DNA from: Amycolatopsis lurida
Lineage (GTDB): Bacteria > Actinomycetota > Actinomycetes > Mycobacteriales > Pseudonocardiaceae
Length of the DNA: 64,000 nt
Direction: 5' to 3'
NCBI RefSeq assembly: GCF_900105055.1
Contig: NZ_FNTA01000004.1
Coordinates: forward strand, 6,045,501-6,109,500
Made by a program: the position numbers and the translations under genes. Below the pieces are notes generated by a model. That model was not told the DNA's origin and did not search any database. It saw nothing but the letters and a program-made list of their open reading frames with translations. Positions 38,095 through 47,418 of this stretch are shown here, one piece after another. Every line of letters starts with the position of its first letter. Positions within the stretch are counted from its first letter, which is position 1.

Positions 38095-39560
38095 AGCCGC
38101 TGCCCGGAAGCACACGGGGGAGCCCGTTGCCGAGGCAGATGAAGGTGGTGCAGCGGGTCCCTGCTGACGGCCTCGGCCAACGCCTTGGCGATGGAGCGGG
38201 ACTGCCTGAGCAAGTCGACGGACACCGCAGCAGCGGCGTGTTCACCGACTCGGTTGACGACCGTCGCCGAGCCTCCAGAGAGCAGCGCGCCGGCGAAACC
38301 GAGTTCGTGCTGCTCCAGCGCGGCCATGTTCGCGAGTTCGGCGCCGTCGAGGGCGTTCAGAACCTGGGCGCGGTCGCCTCCTGGCCGGTCAGCGTCCACG
38401 CCTCAGGATGGATACCGCAAAGGATGTCGAATGCGGCGACAGCCGAAGGAAGATGCGGACCGAAACCAGCACGATCGGCCCCGAGGCCGGGCGCAGGGCG
38501 ACCTCTTCCGCGGCCAGCCAGGCCGTCGCCGAGGGCGCGACGGTGACGGCAGTCCCGCACAGGAGAGGAGCGATACCCAGTACACTGCGCGGAGGCCGCC
38601 GGTCGGCACGACGATCAGCGGCCGCTCGCCGGTCAACCGGATGATCGGCGACAGCAGCTCCCGGTCGAGTTGCTTCGCGGCCCGCGAAGCTGATTTCCTG
38701 ACGACGTCGACGAGGGGTTGCGGGAGATCGTCCGGAGCCAGCGCGTCGAGATCGGCGTGCAGTCTTCGGGTCAGTTCATCCACTTCGGACGCGATGCCGA
38801 GCTGGACGAGGTGGGCGTCGCCGACGACCACGACGGCGGACCAGGTCTCACGGAGCGGGTGAAACTGACCAGGGCGCGACTTCCCAGCTGTGCGGAAATA
38901 CCCGGCAGGCCGGCTATCGGACGTCGCCGGCCCCACTGGCCCGTATACCATCCGCGGCGCGTGAGGTCCTGCTGCAATCGGGAAAGCTTGGCCGTCAGCC
39001 GGGCGGGTCGGCCGCCCTTCCCACAGCGCGTCGTGCTGTGACCACGCCACCGAGCCCATCTTGTCGACCAGATCGCGCACGATCGGGTCACAGGACTCGG
39101 TGAGTGGGCGATAACGAGACGCCTGTATCTTGGTATGCTCCAGAGCACTGACCAGTGCGTACGGATCTCGCTGCCACAGGGACAGTTCGCCCAGCTCCTC
39201 TGCCGGACGCCACGTCGATCTCGCGGTGGCGGTCCTTGGTGGAGTTGAGTTTCGTCAGTCCGCGTTGTTCTTCGGCCTGGGCACGGCCGTGGCCAGTGGC
39301 GGCCGCCAGCTCGGCACGCGCCTGAGCACCTACTGCTCGACCGGAGCGTTCTTTCCAGGGAGGTGTACTCGTCGCAGTTGCGCCGACGCGGAATCCAGTT
39401 GTCCTTTGCGGACAGCCAAGCGCACGCAGAGCAGTCTCGCGGCGGTGGCTTCGGCGGCGAGGTCGAACGCGGTCAGGTGGTTGAGTTCGCCATGGCCGCA
39501 TTGCAAGCCAGTTCGCGCTCCCTGTACCGTGTATCGTCGTGGCCGTCAGAATCAAGTCCA
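38095..39560 (-). pseudogene. CHAT-domain protease-like protein, decayed
   Basis: Pieces in different minus-strand frames assemble into the C-terminal half of a TPR-CHAT protein: EVDELTRRLHADLDALAPDD, SASRAAKQLDRELLSP, GERPLIVVPTGGLRAVYWV, LNALDGAELANMAA, LGFAGALLSGGSATVVNRVG. The catalytic His and Cys blocks cannot be read intact. Helical N-terminal pieces (FDLAAEATAARLL, GKMGSVAWSQHDALWEG) lie to the right. At least three frameshifts. CHAT proteins are caspase-like and often belong to defence or signalling loci. Confidence 0.65.
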
Positions 39561-40073
39561 CTCAAGGCTTTCAGGAACAGTTTCTCGAATGTCCGATTCA
39601 AGGTTTTCCATCGTCGCATACGTGGTTCTGTCCGTCAGAGACGGACACGCTCAGCTTTCCTTGATCCTCGCGCGTCCGTCGACAGCGGGCCACCGAGAGA
39701 ACATGTTCCAGATCCACCGTGCGGACCGATCATGGCGGCGACAAGCGAAAGTCCGAACGGCGAGGCCGACGATGGACGGGCTGCGGGTGGCCGACAAGAG
39801 CGTCGAACTCCTCTGCGACTCGTGTCCTCCAGAAACCGACAGCACGATATGCGCGTGCTCTCAGCCAGGCGGTGTGGGCCTGCCCCGTTTTGAGCGACCA
39901 GCCTTGCGGAAGTCCGCCTGGTCCCTCGGCGCGGTACTCGGTGCTCGTGTTGCCTCCGAACAGCCGCAGCTCCCGCAATTGCCCTGCGCGCTCACGGTCA
40001 AGCACGGGGTCGGCTGCTCGCCGTGACCGGTGCTTCCACGAGGTGCGACAGACGCCGCGAGCCCTAAAGCCTT

Positions 40074-40145
40074 AGGGATCCTAGCAGAATGAATGAGTTT
40101 TAAGCCTGCTCCAGGAGATAATGGTGGAGCCAAGGGTGAGGGCCG
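40074..40145. repeat. Solo left end of the IS5-family element found at 51.5 kb
   Basis: TCCTAGCAGAATGAATGAGT and the following 50 bases, including CCAGGAGATAATGG and GCCAAGGGTGAGG, closely match 51502-51575 of the IS5 element (TCCTAACAGAATGAGTGGGC; CCAGGAGATGATCG; GCCGAGGGTGAGG). No transposase body follows. A relic of an earlier insertion or deletion. Confidence 0.75.
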
Positions 40146-40475
40146 AAGCTGTTCATGACGGCCACCTTTCAGATCTTTCCTGGCACACCCGCAGACTATT
40201 GCATGGCGATCACGTCGGCGCATGCGATCGGCCAGCATTGCCCGTATTTCGCACGAGAAAGGTATTACAGGGCAAGTCTTGCCACATGCAGAGGGCTTCG
40301 AGTTGGCTAGTCACGGATCAGGTCTGCATAAGTCTGCTTGGACAGTGAGGGCGATGGCTCATGATGGGACTCGAAGGTAGGGTTGCACGTTCATGGCTCG
40401 GTGGACGGCTTTCTTACCTAGTCCACGTTATTAGCACACAGATAACAGCATGATTGGCATGCATGAAGGAGATCC

Positions 40476-40884
40476 GTGACAACGGATCGCATCCTTTCGT
40501 TCACAGCTGAACAACCATGGGTCGGCGCGGTCCGTCGAACCCCATGGGGTGCGCTCCTGGTCCGGCCTTCGGCGGACGCGATGAACTTCGGTTCTCGGAG
40601 TTGGTCACTAGTCGGCGACTATCTGCAAAACTGGGCCAACCTGTACGACTGGGCGTTCACGTCCGCCGATCTCGACGATCGCGTCGGCGCGGATATCATC
40701 GGACTCACCGGCGGCGGCTCACTGTCTGAGGACGAAATTCGCGACTGGATCGAGCAGACAGGGGCCCTGGTACTGGAATCCTGGCCGCAGCGCCTGCTCG
40801 ATCTCGGCTGCGGGACCGGGCTTCTGCTGAGGCATCTCCAAGGACACATCGGATGCTACGTCGGTGCCGACCTTTCCAGGTACG
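40476..40884 (+). pseudogene. SAM methyltransferase, 3'-truncated by an IS1182 remnant
   Basis: GTG at 40476 with AAGGAGAT just before it. About 135 residues are coding: MTTDRILSFTAEQPWVGAVR, NFGSRSWSLVGDYLQNW, EIRDWIEQTGALVLE, then motif I RLLDLGCGTGLLLRHLQG and GADLSRYAV. This resembles methyltransferases related to the MT domains of NRPS/PKS lines. At about 40885 it runs antisense into the IS1182 transposase. The upstream region (40146-40475) is AT-richer and may hold its promoter. Confidence 0.7.
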
Positions 40885-42201
40885 CCGTCAGCGATGAGCC
40901 GGTCCGGGCCTGCGGCCTCAATGTTGCCGGTCGAGTCGTAGCCCGCGTCGCCGATCATCACACCGACGGTGAGGTCGTCGCGGCCGGTACGGGCGGCGAG
41001 GCGGTCGGTGGTGGCGAGGATGTCATCTTTCGTGGGCACGAATTGCGCGAGGTCGTTGGCGTCCTGGGTGGCGCGGGCGCAGAGAAGGAATTCGTCGTCG
41101 CTGACCGCTGTCTGGCAGTTGTAACCCTGGACCCAGCCGTTCCGGGTCTTGCGCAGCCGTGATTGCGGGTCGGTCAGATTCGCCACGAACTTCTCCGCCT
41201 GCGCCTGGGATTTCGCGGTGGCAGCGACCTGTCCGGCGCGGACGAGCGCGGCCTCATAAGCGGCCCGGGCCCGCCGGACCTTGCTGTGATCTTCCGGCGG
41301 CACCGCCGCTTTCCCCGACGGGCGGCGCCCACCACCGGATCGCATCTGCTCGTACCACCGACCCCAACGGGCCTGCGCCGTGGCTCGCTCCCGGTCCAGG
41401 CGTGCCCTGGCCACCGCGACCCGGTCCGCGCCCCGGGGTGGAGCTCCGCTCCGGGTGACACCGGCGGAGACCGCGGCGTCATAGGCCCGGGCGATCTCCG
41501 CCTGCCCCTCGCCGGCCTGCGCGGCCGCGTCACGGCGCGCCTGTATCTGGGCCAGCGCGTCGGTGATCCGTCCGCCTCGGTTGGTGCGATCCGTTCCCGG
41601 CGGTGGTTCGTCCCCGCGCCGGTCGGCTCCGAAACGGGCGTCGTCGGCCGTGTCGGTCTCCGCGATCGTGGCGACGAACTGCTCGGCCAGTTTCCGCAGG
41701 TGAGCCTCGGTGTGGTTGGCGTCCTTGCCGGCGTTGGCGGCGATCTTGGTGCCGTCGAGCGCGACCACTCCCAGCAACACCATGCCCAGCTACGCGGCCA
41801 GCACCAGCGACTCGGTCAGCAGATCCGTCAGCGCAGCCTCGTGACGCTGACGGAACCGGGCCAGCACCGTGTGATCCGGGATGTCCTGCGCGCAGATGAT
41901 CCGGAACGCCACATCGGTCAGGCACAGCCGTTCGATCCGCCGCGACGAGGACACCCCATGCGCCATCGCATACACGAACAACGTCAACAGCATGTCCGGG
42001 TAATACCCGCGCCGCCCGACCCCGCCACGCTTGGCCTTGACGTGAAACGCCGACGTGTCCAGCCGCCCGACCGCCGATCACGAACCACACCAGATAATCA
42101 TCCGGCAGCCAGTCCGTCATCGACGGCGGCAGCAGAAACTCCTGCTCACGATCCACCGACCGATAATCCCTTGTCACACAAAAATCATCCCCAAGCAACA
42201 C
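40885..42201 (-). pseudogene. IS1182-family transposase, broken and truncated
   Basis: Start MLLGDDFCVTRDYRSVDREQ then EFLLPPSMTDWLPDDYLVWF; frameshift near 42060 to MLLTLFVYAMAHGVSSSRRI and CAQDIPDHTVLARFRQRHEA; a stop after LVLAA; then VVALDGTKIAANAGKDANHT and, near the left end, VQGYNCQTAVSDDEFLLCA and VMIGDAGYDSTGNIEAAG. The last catalytic part is cut at the junction with the methyltransferase. Confidence 0.88.
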
Positions 42202-42339
42202 CCAACAACAAGATCATCAAGCGAGGTCGAGGCAGTTCAAAAAGCAACAGGCTCTTAAACGCCGAAAAGTCCCCTACACAAGGCCCTCTAGCACCAACCG
42301 ACGTTCCACCGGTCGATCTGGTAGGCGGTCGTGCCGCCC

Positions 42340-43195
42340 CAGAGCGTTCCCCAGATCTGGAAGCCACCGAAGTCCCATACGTCATACAGGCCCTGCCCAT
42401 CGACGCGCTCATCGACCAGGCCTGCCGCGGCCTGTCGCTGCCGACCATCCGCGACCGGTTCGACGAGATCGCCGACTCGTCGCTGCGGCAGCAGACCTCC
42501 TACAAGACGTTCCTGCTCGAACCGCTGGAAGCCGAGCTGGAGCACCGCGACGAACGCCGCCGCACCAGGCTGGTCCGCGAGGCGACGTTCCGGCGGCCGA
42601 AACGCATCGAAGACTTCAACTTCGCGGTCAACCCGAACATCCCGCACGAAGTGGTCAACACCCTCACCGAACCCTCCTGGGTCGCCGCCGGGCACCCGCT
42701 CTGCCTGGTCGGCGACTCCGGCACCGGCAAAACCCACCTGCTGATCGGGATCGGCACCGCGATCGCCGAAGCCGGGCTGAAAGTCCGCTACCCGACCACG
42801 GCGAACCTGGTCAACGAGCTCTCCGAAGCCGCCGGCGAGAAACAGCTGACCAGGGTCTATGCCCGCTACGACAAGGTCGACCTGCTCTGTTTGGACGAGT
42901 TCGGATACATGGAACTGGACAAGGTCGGCGCGAAACTGCTCTTCCAGCTGTTTACCGACCGCGAGGAACGCCGCGCGATCGCCATCGCGACCAACGCACC
43001 CTTCTCTGAATGGCCGAAAACCTTCACCGACTAGCGTCTCTGCCGCGCCGTGATCGACCGCATGACCTTCAACGGCACCATCATCGAGACCGGCAGCGAG
43101 TCCTACCGCGCCCAGAGCACCCAAGCCCGGCTGCAGGAACAGCAACTCGCCGCCGGCGAGAACGACGGCCTGATCGGCGCCCTCAACCGCCCCTG
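42340..43195 (+). pseudogene. istB: IstB helper ATPase of a second IS21-family element, with in-frame stop
   Basis: IDQACRGLSLPTIRDRFDEI, Walker A LVGDSGTGKTHLLIGIGTAI, Walker B DLLCLDEFGYMELDKVGAK, then NAPFSEWPKTFTD and a TAG at 43032. The frame resumes RLCRAVIDRMTFNGTIIETG and ends after GALNRP. One nonsense mutation breaks it. No istA lies to the left, so the element is truncated at about 42340. The upstream part of the open frame is antisense to IS1182 and not part of the gene. Confidence 0.88.
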
Positions 43196-43335
43196 AAACG
43201 AATGGGGTCGGCTGCCCACGGCGGCTGTCTTGTCGGAGACAGGTCCGTGAGCACCCGGCCCCGCACAACCTAAACCGCGCCCGACCGACACACCCAGGTC
43301 GACGCCCGAAAACCCTGAACTTCACCCAACCGGGG

Positions 43336-43436
43336 GTGGGGCCAAAACACCCCGGATAACCGCCCGAGCGCGCACCCGCAACTCACCCCGCACACCCCGC
43401 CCTGGGGCCAAAAACCGGCGGACAAGTGGGGCCAAA
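43336..43436. repeat. IS21 right-end repeats
   Basis: GTGGGGCCAAAAC-type units occur at about 43336, 43403 and 43423, three direct copies of GGGGCCAAAA. These are the repeated transposase-binding sites expected at an IS21 right end, downstream of istB. Confidence 0.7.
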
Positions 43437-43531
43437 ACTAGGCGGCAAAGACAGACCGTCGTGTTAACGAGATACGCACCGTGAACACGCTGTGGTGTTC
43501 GGACCACATACGAGGTCGAGAGGTGCGATGG

Positions 43532-44230
43532 TCAGTGGCTTTCGGTGATCAGTCTGAAGCGATCGGCTCGGTATCGAGTCCGGATGTGAGCAGTTTTATT
43601 AACCGGTTCCAACATGTGAATGCGATCGACGATGAGTACTGGCTGGCCCACCGCGATTTTTAAGTACCGTGAATATCCTCCCGTGGCCAGTTCGCACGAG
43701 ATGGTTGAACTACTGCATTCGGGGTCGCTGTCAAGGACATCGAAAAGAGCAATACTGTTCAGTTGCTGGCTTGCCGACTGGGCGATCATTAGGCTCTCTA
43801 TAGCCATCGGATCGCCATCATGAGTGAACAGTCGTCGAAACTCTGTGATCCGCTCGCTGGCTTTAATCTGCATTAACCGGGCGGAGTCGTGGCTGGCGCG
43901 AATATTCCTGGTTGGCAATGTCAAGAACTCGAAGGGGTGACTTTTGTTTTCGGAGAAGAATCGATTCTTTCGGTCTCTCGCGTACACGGTTATCTTCGGT
44001 TCGGCGACGAACAGTCCTGCACCAAGTCTGCGCGTCAGGCGGCCGGCGGAAATCAGGTGCTGAATGTGGATTCGGACCGTGTTACGGGCAACGCCCAGTT
44101 GCTCCGCAAGGATTCGCTCGGAAGGGAACCGGGTACCCGGAGTTTGGCCTGACAACAGGCCGTCCAGATAACTTTCGACCTCGTCGCTGACGCTAACGGT
44201 CACAGTCGAACCTTCCTGTTCGTGAAGCAT
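43532..44230 (-). CDS. GntR-family regulator with UTRA ligand domain
   Basis: 232 residues from ATG 44230. Winged helix at residues 15-80: DEVESYLDGLLSGQTPGTRF then PSERILAEQLGVARNTVRIH and IQHLISAGRLTRRLGAGLFV. The UTRA fold follows: RRLFTHDGDPMAIESLMI, KIAVGQPVLIVDRIHML, IRTRYRADRFRL. Usually a repressor of adjacent genes relieved by a sugar or amino-sugar ligand. Its natural divergent target may be the truncated frame starting near 44261. Codon use is somewhat less GC-rich than its neighbours. Confidence 0.85.
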   Translation of the reverse strand: MLHEQEGSTVTVSVSDEVESYLDGLLSGQTPGTRFPSERILAEQLGVARNTVRIHIQHLISAGRLTRRLGAGLFVAEPKITVYARDRKNRFFSENKSHPFEFLTLPTRNIRASHDSARLMQIKASERITEFRRLFTHDGDPMAIESLMIAQSASQQLNSIALFDVLDSDPECSSSTISCELATGGYSRYLKIAVGQPVLIVDRIHMLEPVNKTAHIRTRYRADRFRLITESH

Positions 44231-44651
44231 TATGAGCCGACGCGGCTGTGGCCCTGGATCGATGGGGATCAAGGCTGGCGTCTTCGGGGCTGGCCCATGC
44301 GGCATCGGTGGCGCTGGTGTCCTGAGCTCCTGGATCGTCGACCGTATTTTGGGCCTGGCTTACCCGCTAGGCGAGGGGGTGCAACAACGGCCGGCACCTA
44401 TATGGCGTCACTGGAGATTGATGTTGTCTGTTGCGGCGAGGGCAGTACTTACGCGAAGGACTCAGTTTAAACCGCTTTTCTCATCAGGCGTCACTTGGGT
44501 GAGCGAACGTCACTCGATAGGATGGCAATCCTGCCCTAACTACTTCTGGTGTTGCCCTTTTGTGCCCCGGCTCCCTGCTTTTGATTTGCCTACGGGCGAG
44601 TAGGTCGCATTATTGGGTGAACGTTTTGCAGTATGGCTGATTGGGGTCTAT
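44231..44651. promoter_or_regulatory. Intergenic region between two divergent regulators, with a possible gene stub
   Basis: It separates the GntR-UTRA gene (-) from the GntR-TetR gene (+). A frame from about 44261 starts MGIKAGVFGAGPCGIGGAGV, like the Rossmann loop of an NAD-dependent dehydrogenase, but is lost after about 40 residues. No operator palindrome is evident by eye. Confidence 0.35.
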
Positions 44652-45539
44652 GTGGCGCAGGGAAAGTACTGGGCGGGCTTGTCCCTGCCTAAGTCGATCG
44701 TCGCTGATATTCGCCTGCGCATTGAGACTGGCGAGTTGCGTCCGGGAGATCGGATTCCATCAACTCGGGAGATTTCGAGGCAGTGGGGCGTTGCTCATGC
44801 CACAGCGGCAAAAGTGTTGACGATGCTCCGGGAAGAGGGACTGGTCGAAGCGATTCCGAGCTCGCGAACCGTAGTCGCCGCAGAAGCAAGTGGTCATCCC
44901 GTGCAAGGGAACGCACGAGACCGAATCGTGAAGGCGGCCATTGAGATCGCAGATGCGGATGGATTGACCGGTATGTCCATGCGGGCCGTCGCCGCCCGGC
45001 TGGATGGTGCGACCATGTCTATCTATCACCATGTGCGGAGCAGGGAGGTACTTATTCGCTTGATGGCAGACGCTGCATTCGGTGAGGCTCTGCCGATTGA
45101 GCAATCGCACGGTTGGCGCGGCAAGCTCGAATCTGTGGCCACAACACTGTGGACAGTGTACAAGGGGCATCCGTGGCTAGCTCGGCTCGGACTGAGCAGT
45201 CCGAGCCAGGCTGCGTTGCCGAACCTGGTCGTATACGTGGAGTGCGCGCACCGTATCCTCGTTGACCAGGGTCTCGATTCCATGGCTGCGCTCCGCCAGT
45301 GTGTCTTGTTGCACAGCTTCGTGCATGGAGTAGCCGCGAACCTTTTGGGTGAGGTTTCCGCAGCGGGCGGCGGCGTGCGGTGTTCCGACGCGCCGGTGCC
45401 CGAGAGCGCCACTTGCGGTGACCTAGGCGAGCGAGGCTTGCGAAACCATGGTTTCCGAATCGATCTCGAAGAACTTTTTAAGCTGGGCCTCCGGCAGCTT
45501 CTTGATGGCGTCGAGAGATCAATCGGCAACCCATCTTGA
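44652..45539 (+). CDS. GntR-TetR fused transcriptional regulator
   Basis: 295 residues from the GTG at 44652 (an earlier TTG at 44613 is possible). Residues 5-75 are a GntR winged helix: LPKSIVADIRLRIETGELRP, IPSTREISRQWGVAHATAAK, VLTMLREEGLVEAI. Residues 90-140 are a TetR HTH: ARDRIVKAAIEIADADGLTG then MSMRAVAARLDGATMSIYHH. The rest is a TetR_C-type helical ligand domain (VATTLWTVYKGHPWLARLGL, VECAHRILVDQGLDSM). This two-HTH plan is a known actinobacterial type. The ligand and targets are unknown; it may act on its own promoter region. Confidence 0.88.
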   Translation: MAQGKYWAGLSLPKSIVADIRLRIETGELRPGDRIPSTREISRQWGVAHATAAKVLTMLREEGLVEAIPSSRTVVAAEASGHPVQGNARDRIVKAAIEIADADGLTGMSMRAVAARLDGATMSIYHHVRSREVLIRLMADAAFGEALPIEQSHGWRGKLESVATTLWTVYKGHPWLARLGLSSPSQAALPNLVVYVECAHRILVDQGLDSMAALRQCVLLHSFVHGVAANLLGEVSAAGGGVRCSDAPVPESATCGDLGERGLRNHGFRIDLEELFKLGLRQLLDGVERSIGNPS

Positions 45540-45720
45540 CGGTTGACAATCTGGATTGGTAGCGGGTCAAACGGGGAGGCTGTTCGCGGTTGCAACGGCT
45601 TGCGATGACCTCGAACTCTGTCGATGTTCGGTACGACTTCTGATCCGGCGGCCAGTCCTGCTCCTGGGCTGATGTGGGCACTGGCATGTTTTCCGTGTAA
45701 GCTATGGCTGATTTGTTCTC

Positions 45721-46957
45721 TGATTCTAGTGGAGTGGTGGTCGGTTGGGGAAGAGTGCGGCGAGGGTGTTGAGTTCTTGTTTCCATCCTCGGGTTCCGGT
45801 TCCTGATGGTCCGCCTCGGTTGCTGGTGATGTTGCGGAGTCCGAGGTAAAGTAGTTTTGTCGCGGCGGTGTCGCTGTCGAAATGGCCGCGTTTCTTGGTG
45901 ATTTCCGGAGTTGGAAGTTGATGTTCTCGATCAGGTTTTTGGTGTAGACGATTCTGCGAAGTTCGGGTGGATAGTCGAGGAGTGGGGTGAAGTCGTTCCA
46001 GGCGTGTCGCCATACTTGGATCGCGGCCGGGTATTGCGCGCCGAAGTCTTTGTCGAAATGTGTGAGTGTGATCTCGGCCGCCTCGAGTGTCGGCACGGTA
46101 TAGATTTCCCGCATGGCTGCGGCGACCTTCTGGTCACCGTAGGAAATGAACCGATTGTGCAGGCCGGCGATGACTTTGGTACAGAACTTGGCCGCTTCGG
46201 TGTCGGCGATCCAGAGGCCGAGGGCGTGTTTGCGGCCTTCCATGTCCACGTCGATGGCCAGGTAGGCGACCTTGGAGGTGGCCACGCCCTTGTCCTTGAT
46301 TCGCAGCCGCAGGCCGTCGACATAGAGGATCGGGTACATTTCGTCCAGGGGCTGGGATTGCCGCAACGCGATTTCGTCGGTCACCACTTCGGTGACGTTG
46401 GAGATCAATTCCCGTGACACGTTCACGCCATATACTTCACGTAAATGGGATTCGATGTCCCGGGTGGTCATGCCAGGCGAATACAGTGAGAGGATCGCCT
46501 TGTCGATGTTGCCGAGCCTGCGTGCGCGTTTCGGCACGATCGCCGGTTCGAACGAGCCATTCCGGTCACGCGGCACCGCCACCTCGACCGGGCCATTCGA
46601 GGTGGACACGGTTTGGGGACCTATCGTTCCGGGAGTTCCCGGAACCGTTCCCGGCAGGGTCTCCTTTCTCGTATCCGAGATGATGGGTCATCTTGGCGTC
46701 CAGTGCTCGCTCGAGTGCCGCCTTGGTCATCTCGTTCAGCAATTCTTGCGCACCCAGTGCCCCGCCATTCGCGTACGCGTCTTCATCAACGCATCAAGCG
46801 TTTCCGGCGGCAACACACGAGCGAGTGCCTCGCCGGCCGCGGGACCCGCAGCCCGATCAGGCGATGTGTTCTCGGTCATGGATAGAGCCTTTCTGGGTCG
46901 CGTTCGACGACCCGATCCTGGTCCATTCACGGCTTACACGGTTATCCTGACACGGCC
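45721..46957 (-). pseudogene. IS256-family element and transposase, decayed
   Basis: Starting MTENTSPDRAAGPAAGEALA near 46879, through ALERALDAKMTHHLGYEKGD, MSTSNGPVEVAVPRDRNGSF, DKAILSLYSPGMTTRDIESH, to LRRIVYTKNLIENINFQLRK. There are frameshifts near 46760 and 46600, an internal deletion around residues 210-250 (after KFCTKVIAGLHNR, jumping to DQKVAAAMREIYTVP), and a late shift to TKKRGHFDSDTAATKLLYLG. The right terminal repeat lies at 46921-46957. Confidence 0.88.
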
Positions 46958-47364
46958 GCCGCCGGCGAGATCGGTCTCGAGCGCCACTCGTAGAAGCCGG
47001 AATGACTCACCTCCAGCAGCCGGCAGGCCATCTTGACCGGTAGCCCCCGGTCCGCGAGCCGGGCGACTACCGGGAACGCCCCTTTGGGGTCGCCCTTCAG
47101 CTCCTCGTAGACCTTCGAAGCCTCGCGCAGGACCTCCAGCTCGGTCTCCAGCTGGCGGATCCGTCGCTTCGCCGCCACGACATCGGCGTGCTCGGTGCTG
47201 CTCAGCCCTGGACGTTCACCGTGGTCGATGCGGTCCTGCTTGACCCAGTCGTGCAGGCATGACTCGCTGATCTCGAGCTCACGTGCGGTCTCTCTGACCG
47301 GCTTACCAGCCCGGACCAGGGCGACCGCCCGAGCCCGGAATTCAGCGGGATAAGCCTTCGGCAT
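46942..47364 (-). pseudogene. IS3-family transposase, N-terminal part
   Basis: ATG 47364: MPKAYPAEFRARAVALVRAG then KPVRETARELEISESCLHDW (OrfA HTH) and VVAAKRRIRQLETELEVLRE (leucine zipper). It then reads straight into an OrfB-like start (PVKMACRLLEVSHSGFYEWR). It is cut at the IS256 end, before the DDE domain. Confidence 0.85.
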
Positions 47365-47418
47365 GATCGACAGCCTTCCAGACGACAAGCCATCTACTCC
47401 ACAAACCCGAGTCCGTCA

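Noticed and set aside
41163..43034. Plus-strand frame of 623 codons read as one protein
   Set aside because: Only the part after about 42340 is real (IstB); the first half is antisense to the IS1182 transposase.
45026..46609. Minus-strand frame of 527 codons read as one transposase
   Set aside because: The transposase part ends near 45820; the remainder is antisense to the GntR-TetR regulator gene.
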